A stretch of 64,000 bases of DNA from Symbioplanes lichenis (lineage in GTDB: Bacteria > Actinomycetota > Actinomycetes > Mycobacteriales > Micromonosporaceae). The notes beneath the pieces were generated by a model, which saw only the letters and a list, made by a program, of their open reading frames with translations, had not been told where the DNA came from and made no database searches. The translations under genes were made by a program, and so were the position numbers. The stretch covers positions 62,001-126,000 of the forward strand of contig NZ_JAUZQD010000016.1 of assembly GCF_030709675.1 (NCBI RefSeq), in the 5' to 3' direction. Shown piece after piece: positions 18,229 through 26,093 of this stretch. Each line of letters begins with the position of its first letter. The stretch's first letter is position 1.

Positions 18229-18629
18229 TTGTTCGCCCGCTCGTACGCTTCGGCGGTCACCGGCTCGAGCCAGGTGGTCGGATCCTCGCCGTCGGGCTTC
18301 GCCTCCAGCATCGCCAGATGGCTCATGAAGGTCTCAGCCGCGGCGCCGTGCCAGTGCTCCTCGTCCGGCGGGCACACCACGGTCTCGCCGGCGTGGATCC
18401 GCACCACGTTGCCGTCGCGCGTGCCGACCAGGCCGACGCCCTCGGTGACGTGCAACGTCTGCCCGACGGCGTGCGAGTGCCAGTTGGTCCGCGCGCCCGG
18501 CGTGAACCGCACGAGCGCCACCGTCATCCGCGAGGGCCCGGAACCGCTGTAGATCGGCGTCATGTACACGTCGCCGGTGAACGCCTGCGCGGGCGTCTTC
18601 ACGGTCGGACGGACAGGGAGAAGTTCCAT
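18225..18629 (-). CDS. Cupin-domain protein, (R)-mandelonitrile lyase-like
   Basis: A 134-residue single cupin with metal ligands in NWHSHAVGQTLHV and EEHWHGA. The order FTGDV, PGARTNWHSH, GQTLHVTEG, IHAGETVVCPP closely follows the small cupins annotated as mandelonitrile lyase-like and found fused or adjacent to CMD proteins. It is first in its operon. The ATG at 18629 has no strong ribosome site; in-frame starts further upstream exist but would add a low-complexity Ala stretch. A palindrome at 18697-18723 lies in its promoter region. Confidence 0.85.
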   Translation of the reverse strand: MELLPVRPTVKTPAQAFTGDVYMTPIYSGSGPSRMTVALVRFTPGARTNWHSHAVGQTLHVTEGVGLVGTRDGNVVRIHAGETVVCPPDEEHWHGAAAETFMSHLAMLEAKPDGEDPTTWLEPVTAEAYERANK

Positions 18630-18696
18630 GCGACCAGCTAACTCCGCTGCGGCTGCCGCAGGAAGTTTCTGCTGGTGCGTGTACTGCCAGAGCACC

Positions 18697-18723
18697 CCTT
18701 GGCCTCATGGCATGAGGTCAAGG
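18697..18723. promoter_or_regulatory. MerR-type operator candidate for the cupin-CMD-dehydrogenase operon
   Basis: A 27-base imperfect palindrome: outer arms CCTTG/CAAGG, inner arms CCTCATG/CATGAGG around one central base. On the minus strand it begins CTTGACCTCATG, the look of MerR-family sites (TTGACC -35 merging into a CCTC..GAGG palindrome within a long spacer). It lies about 70 bases upstream of the cupin start. No MerR gene is in the window, so the regulator is inferred. Confidence 0.5.
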
Positions 18724-18859
18724 GCGAAGTCCAGGTGACCCGCACCTGCTCATCGAGAGTCGCGCCCGCGTGGCCGCCAAGTCTTACCGAGGCGTGCAGT
18801 AAAGCGTGGACGCAGGCGGCTCAGGGAGCACTCGACCCGGGATCCGACAACGTCGGCCG

Positions 18860-18898
18860 GTACGCGAAAGGGCCACCGAAGTGGGCCCTGACCTGGGT
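18860..18898. repeat. Direct repeat, copy 1: duplicate of the tRNA-Asn terminator region
   Basis: These 39 bases match 21133-21172 except for one missing C. They include a GGGCCAC/GTGGGCCC hairpin with CGAA loop. The copy next to the tRNA is the natural one; this copy has no tRNA beside it and abuts the start of a damaged gene. The hairpin may still terminate transcription running leftward. Confidence 0.75.
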
Positions 18899-18903
18899 TG
18901 AAT

Positions 18904-19685
18904 GTGATCGCCGAACACATCGTGGCCGAGATCGCCGGCGCCGAAGCGAACGAACTACCCGAACCAGGTGTCTTCACTGAGGGCACCAACGCCGTCGGGG
19001 AGTCGTTGCTCGTACGGGGTCTAATGAACGACCGGCCCAATGCGGCGCTGTTGGAATTGTTACGTAGGGCAGACGACACACACGTCGGCGCCGCCGACCG
19101 GGGGGATTACTTCATCGCGGCCGCCAACCTCGCCCCGCAGCTGTCCGTTGCGGATCGTGGAAAGCATTTCGCGACGGCGATCCGCGGCGCCTCGGCCCCT
19201 CAGCCGTCGCTTCCCGACAAGTGGGAGCAGGGTTTCGCTCACCGGCTCGGCGGCATGCGAGTAACCCGCGCTGACATGGACAGCCGCGAGCGGGCGCTCT
19301 TCCTCGCGGCTTGTCTGGCCAGCGACGACGAGCAATGGGCGGCAGTGCGCACCCAGGCCTACGAGCTGCTCGTCGACAGCGGCGAGTCGGGTTACTGGAT
19401 CAGGCAAGCGCTCCAGCGGTTGGGCGACGCAATGCGTGAGGACGTCGGCTGTCTACTGACCCAGGGGTGGGCGTTGAGGTCGTCGCCGCGATTCTCTGGG
19501 CCAAACACGAGACACCCGTCCAGGCCGGGATGCGGCTTGCGACCGATCCCGACGTCAGGGTCCGAAGGACGCTGGCCGAGGCGCTCAAGGATGCAGGCCC
19601 GGATGAAGTACAGCAAACCGCGCACAATCGTCTCGCTCAGGATCCGAATTACAGCGTGCGAAGCATGCTGGTCCAACGGGGGTGA
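18904..19685 (+). pseudogene. HEAT-like repeat protein, frameshifted and probably 5'-truncated
   Basis: Frame one (about 190 residues) and a second frame from 19467 (72 residues) together read as one Ala/Leu-rich helical-repeat protein; the second part, VRVRRTLAEALKDAG and YSVRSMLVQRG, is typical HEAT-repeat text. One extra G in the GGGG run at 19464-19467 would join the frames. No ribosome site precedes the first codons, and the coding sequence begins right at the end of the direct repeat, suggesting the true N-terminus was lost when the repeat formed. Function unknown. Confidence 0.55.
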
Positions 19686-19692
19686 ACGACGA

Positions 19693-19722
19693 TTGCTCGC
19701 GTCTTACAGACTGTCTTACACT
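19693..19722 (+). promoter_or_regulatory. Promoter and autoregulatory repeats of the vapB-like gene
   Basis: Two direct GTCTTACA repeats (19701-19708, 19713-19720), 12 bases apart, overlap a promoter TTGCTC-N18-TACACT. The -10 ends 6 bases before the ATG, so the mRNA is predicted leaderless. Ribbon-helix-helix antitoxins commonly bind such closely spaced repeats to repress their own operon. Confidence 0.5.
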
Positions 19723-19728
19723 CGAAGC

Positions 19729-19956
19729 ATGGCTGACACCGTCACGATCCGCACTGATACGGACACCGAACACGCGCTGGACGTATTGACCCGGGACGGC
19801 ACCAATCGCTCGGAAGCCATCCGGCAGGCCCTGCTGGAGGCCGCCCTCCGCCGGGAGCGCCTCGCCGAGATGAAGCGCGCCTTCCTGCGCCAGCCCATGG
19901 CGGCGCCGGACGGGACCAACCTGGCCGACGACATCGCCCGCGAGCGCGAAGGCTGA
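19729..19956 (+). CDS. Ribbon-helix-helix antitoxin (VapB-like)
   Basis: A 75-residue protein with an N-terminal beta strand TVTIRTD followed by two helices (DVLTRDGTNRSEAIRQALLE), the ribbon-helix-helix DNA-binding fold. The C-terminal tail (NLADDIAREREG) is charged and likely wraps the toxin. It lies 5 bases upstream of a PIN-domain gene, the standard antitoxin-toxin order. The ATG is chosen because the -10 and the RHH strand both fit; a longer in-frame reading comes from the damaged gene upstream. Confidence 0.85.
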   Translation: MADTVTIRTDTDTEHALDVLTRDGTNRSEAIRQALLEAALRRERLAEMKRAFLRQPMAAPDGTNLADDIAREREG

Positions 19957-19961
19957 AGCCA

Positions 19962-20378
19962 GTGATCTACCTGGATTCAGCGGCCGCGGTCAAGCTCGTC
20001 CATACCGAAGCCGACTCGGCCGCACTGCGCGATTTCCTTGACGAGCGTTCGACGACCGAGTGGGTCAGCTCGAGCCTCGTGGAGATCGAGACCTACCGAG
20101 CGCTGGCCCGGGCCACCGGACCCGCCGACATGCCCGCGGTCATCAACCGCTTCCACGCGCTGCTCGACCTCATCGTACGCGTTGAGATCGACTCCGGGAT
20201 CCGCATCCTCGCCCAGACCGTCACTCCGGCCTCCGTACGCAGCCTCGACGCCATCCACCTGGCCACCGGACTACGCCTGCGCGATCAGCAACGACTGACC
20301 TCGTTCGTGACCTACGACAAACGGCTCGCCGAGGCGGCGTCGGTGGCTGGCCTCACCGTGGACATGCCCACCGGCTGA
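19962..20378 (+). CDS. PIN-domain ribonuclease toxin (VapC-like)
   Basis: A 138-residue PIN protein. The acidic metal-site residues are visible in MIYLDSAA (Asp5), LVEIETYR, SLDAIHLATG and TYDKRLAEAA, in the canonical order. VapC toxins cleave tRNA or rRNA when freed from the antitoxin. GTG start; 5 bases after the antitoxin stop. The pair sits between the two terminator repeats, in a region with eroded genes, which fits a mobile accessory module. Confidence 0.88.
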   Translation: MIYLDSAAAVKLVHTEADSAALRDFLDERSTTEWVSSSLVEIETYRALARATGPADMPAVINRFHALLDLIVRVEIDSGIRILAQTVTPASVRSLDAIHLATGLRLRDQQRLTSFVTYDKRLAEAASVAGLTVDMPTG

Positions 20379-21132
20379 ATGTCCGGGCAACCCCCGTCGA
20401 CGGTGGCTGAAGCGCCGCCTGACCATCGGCAGTGGACGCGGGAGCCACCGGCGATGGAGCCGGTCACAGGGAGACGATCAGGTGTCGGCCCACTTCACGC
20501 GCTCGAGCCCGCTCGCCGGCTTGGCAGCCGAGCACGCGACGCCGCAGAGAACCCGCCCGGATCGAGGAAGTCGAGGAGTCGAGGAGTCCGCGGGCCGACG
20601 CACCTGACGGCCTGCCACCTATCTGTCGGTCGTGGCGTGGCATGGCGTGGAGAAGGCTGACGTGCGTGCCGTATCGGCCCTCGGCGGCACCGCCCTCGTG
20701 TAGGGCGATTTCATCGCCGTTCTGGGTGCTTAGGCCGGCTCCCGGACGATGAGGCGGGCGAAGGCCAGTTCGATCCGGCGGCATCGATGCCGAGCACTCG
20801 GCGCGCGGCGATCCGGCCGTGCCCCTCCGCGTCGGCGCGCACCGCCGTCAGCGCCGGACTGAACAGCACGCCGTGCTCGGTGTCGTCGCAGGCGAAGCGC
20901 AACTTCAAGCGCGTCGGTGGCGGATTTCGGCGAGTGACATGATCAATCGGTTCAGAGCAGCTTCACCTTGTCAGAACACGATCGAACGCAGCCCCGATGC
21001 AGCGAAGGGCCAAGGTTGCCGCAACTCGCGTAGTTCTGTCGTGGCGCACCGCCACCCGGAGCAGATGATCAAGCCTTGAGTACGAGTTACGGCCGGCAGG
21101 ACCTCACGAACCGATAACCATGCGACGTGGTG
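20379..21132. other. Gene-poor stretch with degenerate coding remains
   Basis: No convincing intact gene is seen in these 750 bases. Local base composition drops below that of the flanking genes towards 20900-21130. The only coding-like text is the minus-strand remnant listed separately. The stretch ends at the second terminator repeat. Confidence 0.6.
20730..20908 (-). pseudogene. Possible remnant of an unidentified gene
   Basis: From a TTG at 20908 the minus strand reads LRFACDDTEHGVLF and then RIAARRVLGID in one frame; near 20775 a different frame continues RIELAFARLIVREPA and stops at 20730. Both pieces have coding-like composition, suggesting one gene with a frameshift and no surviving N-terminus. 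Family not recognised. Confidence 0.25.
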
Positions 21133-21172
21133 GTACGCGAAAGGGCCCACCGAAGTGGGCCCTGACCTGGGT
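21133..21172. repeat. Direct repeat, copy 2: tRNA-Asn 3' flank
   Basis: This is the 40-base counterpart of 18860-18898, immediately 3' of the tRNA gene on the minus strand. It contains the perfect terminator hairpin. Together the two copies bracket about 2.27 kb. Confidence 0.75.
21143..21162 (-). terminator. Intrinsic terminator of the tRNA-Asn gene
   Basis: On the minus strand GGGCCCAC-TTCG-GTGGGCCC forms an 8-base-pair stem with a UUCG tetraloop, followed by TTTCGCG. It starts 16 bases after the tRNA 3' end. Confidence 0.8.
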
Positions 21173-21177
21173 GAAAG

Positions 21178-21250
21178 CTCCCCCGATTGGACTCGAACCA
21201 ATAACCTGCCGGTTAACAGCCGGCTGCTCTGCCAATTGAGCTACAGGGGA
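21178..21250 (-). tRNA. tRNA-Asn (anticodon GTT)
   Basis: The minus strand folds as a 73-base cloverleaf. The acceptor stem pairs TCCCCTG with CGGGGGA and leaves a G discriminator. The D arm is GCTC-AATTGGCA-GAGC, the anticodon loop CTGTTAA gives GTT, and the T arm contains GGTTCGAGTCC. CCA is not encoded. A terminator follows directly. Confidence 0.97.
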
Positions 21251-21593
21251 TCGACCAGCGCCCCGGCGTCCCGCTCTCACAGGTCGTCGTGGCGACGGAA
21301 GAAACGATACATGACCACCGGGCAGTCGCGCTCGGGGGTACCCCTCCCCTCGGAGCGTCGTCCCGGACAGACGGGTCGTGAGCGGACATATCGCCACGCC
21401 CGGCGTGCTCCCTCCGTACCGGCGGATGGGGCTTGAACCGCAGGCCAGGGGCCGGATGACACACCCGGGCGAGTCGTGAGTCGGACGAAACGCAGGTCAC
21501 GGGAATGAGCTGGCGGCAGGATGGGTATGCAGCGTCACCGTAGGCGAAACGAAGACGAAGACGCACGTGCGTCGACGAACGGAAGGAGCCGCC
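21251..21593. other. Intergenic region before the YtxH gene
   Basis: This 343-base stretch holds the upstream region of the tRNA on one side and of the YtxH gene on the other. No gene is seen. The clearest signal is the GGGTAT promoter element listed separately. Confidence 0.6.
21503..21528 (+). promoter_or_regulatory. SigB-type promoter candidate for the YtxH gene
   Basis: GGGTAT at 21523-21528 preceded at 14-16 bases by GAAT fits the GNNT-N14-16-GGGTAT pattern of stress sigma factors in Gram-positives. It is 65 bases before the start of a YtxH-like general stress protein gene. Confidence 0.4.
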
Positions 21594-21911
21594 ATGCGCG
21601 GAAAGCTCATGTTCATCACGGGTCTCGCGGCGGGCTTCGTCCTGGGCAGCCGTGCCGGCCGGGAGAAGTACGAGGAGATCGCGGCCAACGCCAAGAAGGT
21701 GTGGGAGCACCCGACGGTCCAGGAGGCCGCCGGCGTCGCCCAGGCGCAGGCCAACAAGCTCTACTCCGAGGGCAAGGACAAGCTCAACCAGTCCAAGATC
21801 GGTGAGAAGCTGCAGTCGGCCAGCAGCTCGTCCTCCTCGACCGGCTCCAGCACCACCAGCACCACGGACCTGCCGGCGACGAGCTCGACCAGCACCGGCG
21901 GCACGTACTGA
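21594..21911 (+). CDS. YtxH-like stress protein
   Basis: A 105-residue protein. The N-terminal span MFITGLAAGFVLGSRAGREKY is the YtxH signature (hydrophobic helix ending in GSRAGR). It continues as an amphipathic helix with Ala/Lys repeats and ends in a Ser/Thr-rich disordered tail. Start ATG has GGAAGGAG upstream. Family members are membrane-anchored and stress-induced; the SigB-like promoter is consistent. A strong terminator follows 17 bases after the stop. Confidence 0.85.
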   Translation: MRGKLMFITGLAAGFVLGSRAGREKYEEIAANAKKVWEHPTVQEAAGVAQAQANKLYSEGKDKLNQSKIGEKLQSASSSSSSTGSSTTSTTDLPATSSTSTGGTY

Positions 21912-21927
21912 CGCACGCCATCCGTTC

Positions 21928-21959
21928 GTGGCCCGGCTCCCGCTGAGGGACCGGGCCAC
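21928..21959 (+). terminator. Hairpin terminator after the YtxH gene
   Basis: GTGGCCCGG and CCGGGCCAC form a 9-base-pair stem, extended inside by TCCC/GGGA around GCTGA. No U-tract follows, which is common for actinobacterial hairpins. Confidence 0.65.
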
Positions 21960-21961
21960 GC

Positions 21962-22089
21962 GGCATTTCCGACCGTCAGCACCGCCGGGCCCCGCGGTTT
22001 TCCGACCGTCAGCACCGCCGGGCCTGCGGTTTCAGACCGCCATCACCGCCGAGCCCGCGGTTTTCAGACCGTCAGCACCAGCTTGCCGC
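21962..22089. repeat. Four degenerate 31-34-base tandem units overlapping the 3' end of an oxidoreductase gene
   Basis: Units start at 21962, 21996, 22028 and 22059; each carries GACCG-(T/C)-CA-(G/T)-CACC preceded by GGTTTTC-like text. The last unit contains the stop codon and final residues (KLVLTV) of the minus-strand oxidoreductase. The upstream units therefore look like tandem copies of that gene's 3' end, now diverged and noncoding. Confidence 0.7.
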
Positions 22090-22990
22090 GGAGATGGCCC
22101 GCCTCGAGCAGCCGGTGCGCGTCGGCGACGCGCCCGAACGGGAACGTCTCCTGTACGTGGACCCGCAGCTTGCCCTCCTCGACCAGGCCGGCCAGGTGCC
22201 GCAGGCCCACCGGGTCGGGGTCGACCGCGATGCCGCTGAAGCGCATGCCCGCGCCCTCGAACCGGGCGATGAGCCGCTCGTCGTCCTCGGCGACCGCCGT
22301 CACCAGATGCCCGCCCGGCCGGAGCACCTCGAGCGACCGCTCGGCCGTGTCGCCGCCGATCGTGTCGAGCACCAGGTCGATCCCGCTCGTCGCCCGGGCG
22401 AAGTCGGTAGCGGTGTAGTCGATCACCTCGTCCGCCCCGAGTCCCTCGACGAAGGCGCGCTTGCCCGGACCGGCGGTCGTGATCACGTACGCGCCGCGGG
22501 CCTTGGCGATCTGAACCGCGACATGACCGACCCCGCCGCCCCCGCCGTGCACCAGCACCCGATCGCCCGCACCCACCTCACCGAGGTCGACCAGCCCCTG
22601 CCACGCGGTGAGCCCGACGCTCGGCAGCGCCGCGGCCTCCACGTGCGAGAGCGCGGCGGGCTTGCGGGCCAGGTGCAGGGCCGGGGCCGCGACCATTTCC
22701 GCGTACGCGCCGGCCGCCCGAGGAAACAGCGGCATCCCGAAAACCTCGTCGCCGGGCCGGAACCGCCACGTATGCGCGGCCTCGACAACGCCACTGACAT
22801 CCCAGCCGAGAATGAACGGCGGCGGCCCGAGCAACGGAAACTCGCCGCCCCGCAACCGGGCCTCCAACGGCATCAACCCGATCGCCCGTACCCGGACGAG
22901 AACCTCGGTCGGAAGCGCGTGGGGCTCCGGCACGTCCACGACGGCGAGCACCTCGGGGCCCCCGTACGTCTGCTGGGTGATGGCTCGCAT
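22064..22990 (-). CDS. NADP-dependent MDR-family oxidoreductase
   Basis: A 308-residue zinc-free medium-chain reductase of the quinone oxidoreductase group. The GroES-like half begins MRAITQQTYGGPEVL; the cofactor loop is VLVHGGGGGVGHVAVQIAKA; DEVIDYTATDF and LVLDTIGG are standard later motifs. AGGAGA precedes the ATG. It is not closely similar to the enzyme at 14480-15403. Substrate unknown. Confidence 0.9.
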   Translation of the reverse strand: MRAITQQTYGGPEVLAVVDVPEPHALPTEVLVRVRAIGLMPLEARLRGGEFPLLGPPPFILGWDVSGVVEAAHTWRFRPGDEVFGMPLFPRAAGAYAEMVAAPALHLARKPAALSHVEAAALPSVGLTAWQGLVDLGEVGAGDRVLVHGGGGGVGHVAVQIAKARGAYVITTAGPGKRAFVEGLGADEVIDYTATDFARATSGIDLVLDTIGGDTAERSLEVLRPGGHLVTAVAEDDERLIARFEGAGMRFSGIAVDPDPVGLRHLAGLVEEGKLRVHVQETFPFGRVADAHRLLEAGHLRGKLVLTV

Positions 22991-23303
22991 GACTCTCCTG
23001 CCGTTCCAAGTGGGAGAACCCAGGCTAGGAAAGCGGCAGGAACCGGAAGGTAACCATCGAGTCCGCGCGGTGGCGCCCGATCTCGGTGACAGATCCGAGG
23101 TCAGCACCGACGCACGCACCTCGAGCGGCCCCCGAGGACGAGCCGTCGACCGAGCCGATCCCGGCGCGGCGGCGGCAGCCCGGAGCCAGCTCGGAGCCCG
23201 CCCTCCCAGGGGGAGCCCCCGCTGGAAATTCTGCCGGAAAGCACAACAAGACGCGGGCTGCCCTGTGGACAACCCGCGCCTGTGGACAACCGTCAGGAGA
23301 CCG
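22991..23303. other. Intergenic region with two DnaA-box sequences
   Basis: This 313-base stretch has no recognisable gene. Promoter elements for the oxidoreductase gene presumably lie near 23000-23060. The notable content is the pair of TGTGGACAA sites near the right end. Confidence 0.6.
23264..23289. promoter_or_regulatory. Two perfect DnaA-box sequences
   Basis: TGTGGACAA occurs at 23264-23272 and 23281-23289 in the same orientation, 17 bases apart. Its complement TTGTCCACA is the consensus actinobacterial DnaA box. They lie just after the 3' end of the epimerase gene. Two boxes do not make an origin; they might titrate DnaA or be chance. Confidence 0.45.
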
Positions 23304-24311
23304 TCAGGACGAGGACGAGAAGGCGGCGTCGAAAGCGGCCGTCGGGGCGTCGAAGGCCAAACTCCGCACGAACTGCAGCGCGGCCGGCGCTCCGACCAGC
23401 CGGTCCATCCCGGCGTCCTCCCACTCGATCGACAGCGGCCCGTCGTAGCCGATGGCGTTCAGGGCTCGGAAGCAGTCCTCCCACGGGACGTCGCCGTGGC
23501 CGGTGGAGACGAAGTCCCAGCCCCGGCGGAGGTCGGCCCAGGGCAGGTGGGAGGCCATGCGACCGCGGCGGCCGTCGCCGGTGCGGACCTTGGCGTCCTT
23601 GCAGTCGACGTGGTAGATGCGGTCCTGGAACTCGAGGATGAAGTTGACCGGGTCGAGGTCCTGCCAGACGAAGTGGGACGGGTCCCAGTTGAGGCCGAAG
23701 GCGGGGCGGTGGCCGATGGCGTCCAGGGTGCGGCGGGTGGTCCAGTAGTCGTACGCGATCTCGCTGGGGTGCACCTCGTGGGCGAAGCGGACGCCGACCT
23801 CGTCGAAGACGTCGAGGATGGGGTTCCAGCGGTCGGCGAAGTCCTGGTAGCCGCGCTCGATCATGGCGGGCGGGACCGGCGGGAACATGGCGACCGTGTG
23901 CCAGATGGACGAGCCGGTGAAGCCGACGACCGTCTTGACGCCGAGGCGCGCCGCTGCCCGGGCGGTGTCCTTCATGCGTTCGGCCGCGCGTGATCGCACG
24001 CCTTCCGCGGAACCGTCGCCCCAGATCGCGGCGGGCAGGATGTCCTGGTGGCGCTCGTCGATGGGGTGGTCGCAGACCGCCTGGCCGACGAGGTGGTTGG
24101 AGATCGCGAAGACCTTCAAATTGTGCTTCTCGAGGGTCGCGCGCTTGCGGTCGACATAGTCGTCCTCGGCGAGCGCGCGGTCGACCTCGAAGTGGTCACC
24201 CCAGCAGGCGATCTCGAGGCCGTCGTAGCCCCACTCCGACGCGAGCCGGCAGACCTCCTCGAAGGGCAGGTCGGCCCACTGGCCGGTGAAGAGCGTGATG
24301 GGTCGAGCCAT
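23304..24311 (-). CDS. Sugar phosphate isomerase/epimerase (xylose isomerase-like TIM barrel)
   Basis: A 335-residue AP endonuclease 2-type barrel. Metal-site residues are visible in [50 protein letters not shown] and [11 protein letters not shown], the usual Glu-Asp/His-Glu pattern of inosose isomerases and related epimerases. AGGGAG lies 5 bases before the ATG. With the TIM-barrel gene upstream and the ROK-ABC-dehydrogenase operon beyond, it probably works in catabolism of an inositol or uncommon sugar. Confidence 0.88.
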   Translation of the reverse strand: MARPITLFTGQWADLPFEEVCRLASEWGYDGLEIACWGDHFEVDRALAEDDYVDRKRATLEKHNLKVFAISNHLVGQAVCDHPIDERHQDILPAAIWGDGSAEGVRSRAAERMKDTARAAARLGVKTVVGFTGSSIWHTVAMFPPVPPAMIERGYQDFADRWNPILDVFDEVGVRFAHEVHPSEIAYDYWTTRRTLDAIGHRPAFGLNWDPSHFVWQDLDPVNFILEFQDRIYHVDCKDAKVRTGDGRRGRMASHLPWADLRRGWDFVSTGHGDVPWEDCFRALNAIGYDGPLSIEWEDAGMDRLVGAPAALQFVRSLAFDAPTAAFDAAFSSSS

Positions 24312-24448
24312 GTCATCTCCCTTGATCGAACGCACGACGATCGAATGCACGACAAGGGTTCCGGGGCCGGCGCGAGGGAGACCGGCGATCATTGCGACGA
24401 GCACGAGCCGAGCCGGGTTTGCGCCCCCGGCCGGGCCCACCACCGACT

Positions 24449-25513
24449 CTAGGACCGTGCGGCAGCGTCAACAAGGGGCGGCGACAGACCGAGATCGCCG
24501 AGCTCGCCCAGACCCTCGGGCGCGATGTCGAGATATTCGGTGACCGGCCGGCCGTGCATGAGCTGCCGCAGCGCCGCGCGGCAGATCTCGGTGGTCGCCT
24601 TCAGCTCCGGGGGCAGAGACGATTGCCACGGTACGCGGTGGAGCACCCGCCACGGCCCCGGCGGCACGTCGGTGAGCGCCTGCGCCAGGTCCTCCACATA
24701 GCCGTCGTCGGGTGTGGTCACGGGGTGCGGGAAGTCGACGTAGTGCCGCAAGGCCTCCGCCGCGGCGGCCGGATTGTCGGCTTGCAGGGCGGTGGACACC
24801 TGCACGTGGATGACGGAGACGCCGGCGCCGGCCAGCCGGTCGAGGTAGGCGACCGGGTTCTCCCAGGTGCAGGCCAGAGCGGCGAGGTCGAGGCTGACCC
24901 CGAGCCGGTCCTTGTCGAGCCGGGAGAAGGCGGCCGCCACCGAGCCGGAGCCGTCGAGCACGTGGCCGGGGGCGGGCTGGAAGCCGACCCGGACCGCGCG
25001 GCCGGTCTGCCAGGCCACCTCGGCGAGCCCGCCGGAGAGCCGGCCCAGGATGCGGGAGCAGGCCTTCTCCTTGGCCTCGTCCCAGCCGTCGCGCCGGCCC
25101 AGGCCGTTGGTGATGACCGCGCCCCGCTCGGCCTCGGCGGGCAGCAGGTCGACGAGGATCCGCGCCAGGTCGAGGGTGTATTCCAGCCGGGCCGGGCTGC
25201 TCCAGTCGGCCAGGCCGGACCCCTCGTCGCCGCCCTCGGAGTAGGGCACTCCGCTCAGCGTGAAGACCTCGAGCCCGCGGGCGTCGAGCTCGGCACGCAG
25301 CCGGGTGCGGGAGCGCGCATCGATCGCGAGGGCGGCGGCGAGGGTGGGGGGCAGCCAGAGGCTCACCCCGAGGGTGCCCACGTCGAGGCGGGCGCGGACG
25401 GCGGCGGCATAGGCGTCGAGCTGCTCGACGACGGCCGGGAGGTCCCGGGCGGGCCGCAGGTCGGTGCCGTGACTCAGATGGACGACCCGGTCCGAGTGGT
25501 GGCGCAGACGCAT
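24449..25513 (-). CDS. EboE-like TIM-barrel protein (metabolite traffic family)
   Basis: A 354-residue protein with [10 protein letters not shown] near the N-terminus, [12 protein letters not shown], then [12 protein letters not shown] and later [24 protein letters not shown] and [10 protein letters not shown], matching the xylose isomerase-like EboE family described from ebo clusters. EboA-D genes are absent here, so it may be a stand-alone relative acting on a sugar or cyclitol. AGGAGGG precedes the ATG. It lies 137 bases upstream of the epimerase gene on the same strand and may share its transcript. Confidence 0.7.
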   Translation of the reverse strand: MRLRHHSDRVVHLSHGTDLRPARDLPAVVEQLDAYAAAVRARLDVGTLGVSLWLPPTLAAALAIDARSRTRLRAELDARGLEVFTLSGVPYSEGGDEGSGLADWSSPARLEYTLDLARILVDLLPAEAERGAVITNGLGRRDGWDEAKEKACSRILGRLSGGLAEVAWQTGRAVRVGFQPAPGHVLDGSGSVAAAFSRLDKDRLGVSLDLAALACTWENPVAYLDRLAGAGVSVIHVQVSTALQADNPAAAAEALRHYVDFPHPVTTPDDGYVEDLAQALTDVPPGPWRVLHRVPWQSSLPPELKATTEICRAALRQLMHGRPVTEYLDIAPEGLGELGDLGLSPPLVDAAARS

Positions 25514-25549
25514 CAGAATCCCTCCTGGAGCGGGGCGTCACCGAGGCAT

Positions 25550-25561
25550 ATGCACGTGCAT
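25550..25561. promoter_or_regulatory. Palindromic operator candidate upstream of the EboE-like gene
   Basis: ATGCACGTGCAT is a perfect 12-base palindrome 37 bases before the gene start, overlapping where RNA polymerase would bind. LacI-type and ROK regulators use sites of this size; the ROK regulator of the neighbouring operon is a candidate. Confidence 0.4.
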
Positions 25562-25756
25562 CGGTTCGTGCTGCGTCCAGTATGGACCATTTGGCCGCGG
25601 GTCACCGCTGCCGTCGTGGCGGGCCGACGGAATGCCATGACGCCTCCATCCGTGGGTTGGCTGCCCTCTCCTACGAGCCTCAACCGTCCGCCGGATCAGC
25701 GGGCGTACTGGCCGTGCGACGTCCTGACCTGCGCGAGGATGATCTCAAGGTGCGAA

Positions 25757-25770
25757 TTACATTCATGTAA
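25757..25770. promoter_or_regulatory. AT-rich palindrome of unknown role
   Basis: TTACAT-TC-ATGTAA is a 6-2-6 inverted repeat and one of the few AT-rich spots in the window. It lies about 245 bases upstream of the EboE-like gene and 320 bases beyond the 3' end of the Gfo/Idh gene. Confidence 0.35.
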
Positions 25771-26093
25771 GCCGATGGTCGCACGCATCGTGAGCAGGGC
25801 CGAAGTGGACCGGAGCACCCGGACGAGGGAGATACCGGAGAGCGTTCTCTGTGCGCCAAATGCACATTGGGACACGCACCGGACAGTCACACGTGCAGAC
25901 CACCGGGTGCATCTGCACACCGCAAATGCCGCGCGGACGGCGAAAGGCCGCCACCGGAAGCGGACGGCAAAGGCCGCTCCCCGCCCGCCCGGAACCCGGG
26001 GGCAGGCGCGGAACGGCCCGTCCCGTCGCGGCTGTGACCCGGAGCGCAACCGGATCACCCTCGCCCCGCGACACGACGCCGGGGAAAAACGAT

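Larger units (their letters stand above)
25514..26093. other. Intergenic region with several inverted repeats
   Basis: These 580 bases carry no convincing gene. Inverted repeats stand out: ATGCACGTGCAT (25550-25561), TTACAT-TC-ATGTAA (25757-25770), and GTGCAGA/TCTGCAC (25893-25899 and 25912-25918). The area is less GC-rich than its surroundings, fitting a promoter and control region for the EboE-like gene. Confidence 0.6.

Noticed and set aside
18860-21172. Prophage or integrative element
   Set aside because: No integrase, excisionase, replication or structural genes; at 2.3 kb it can only be called a repeat-bounded segment.
23264-23289. Replication origin
   Set aside because: Only two DnaA boxes, no AT-rich unwinding region and no dnaA, dnaN or gyrB nearby.
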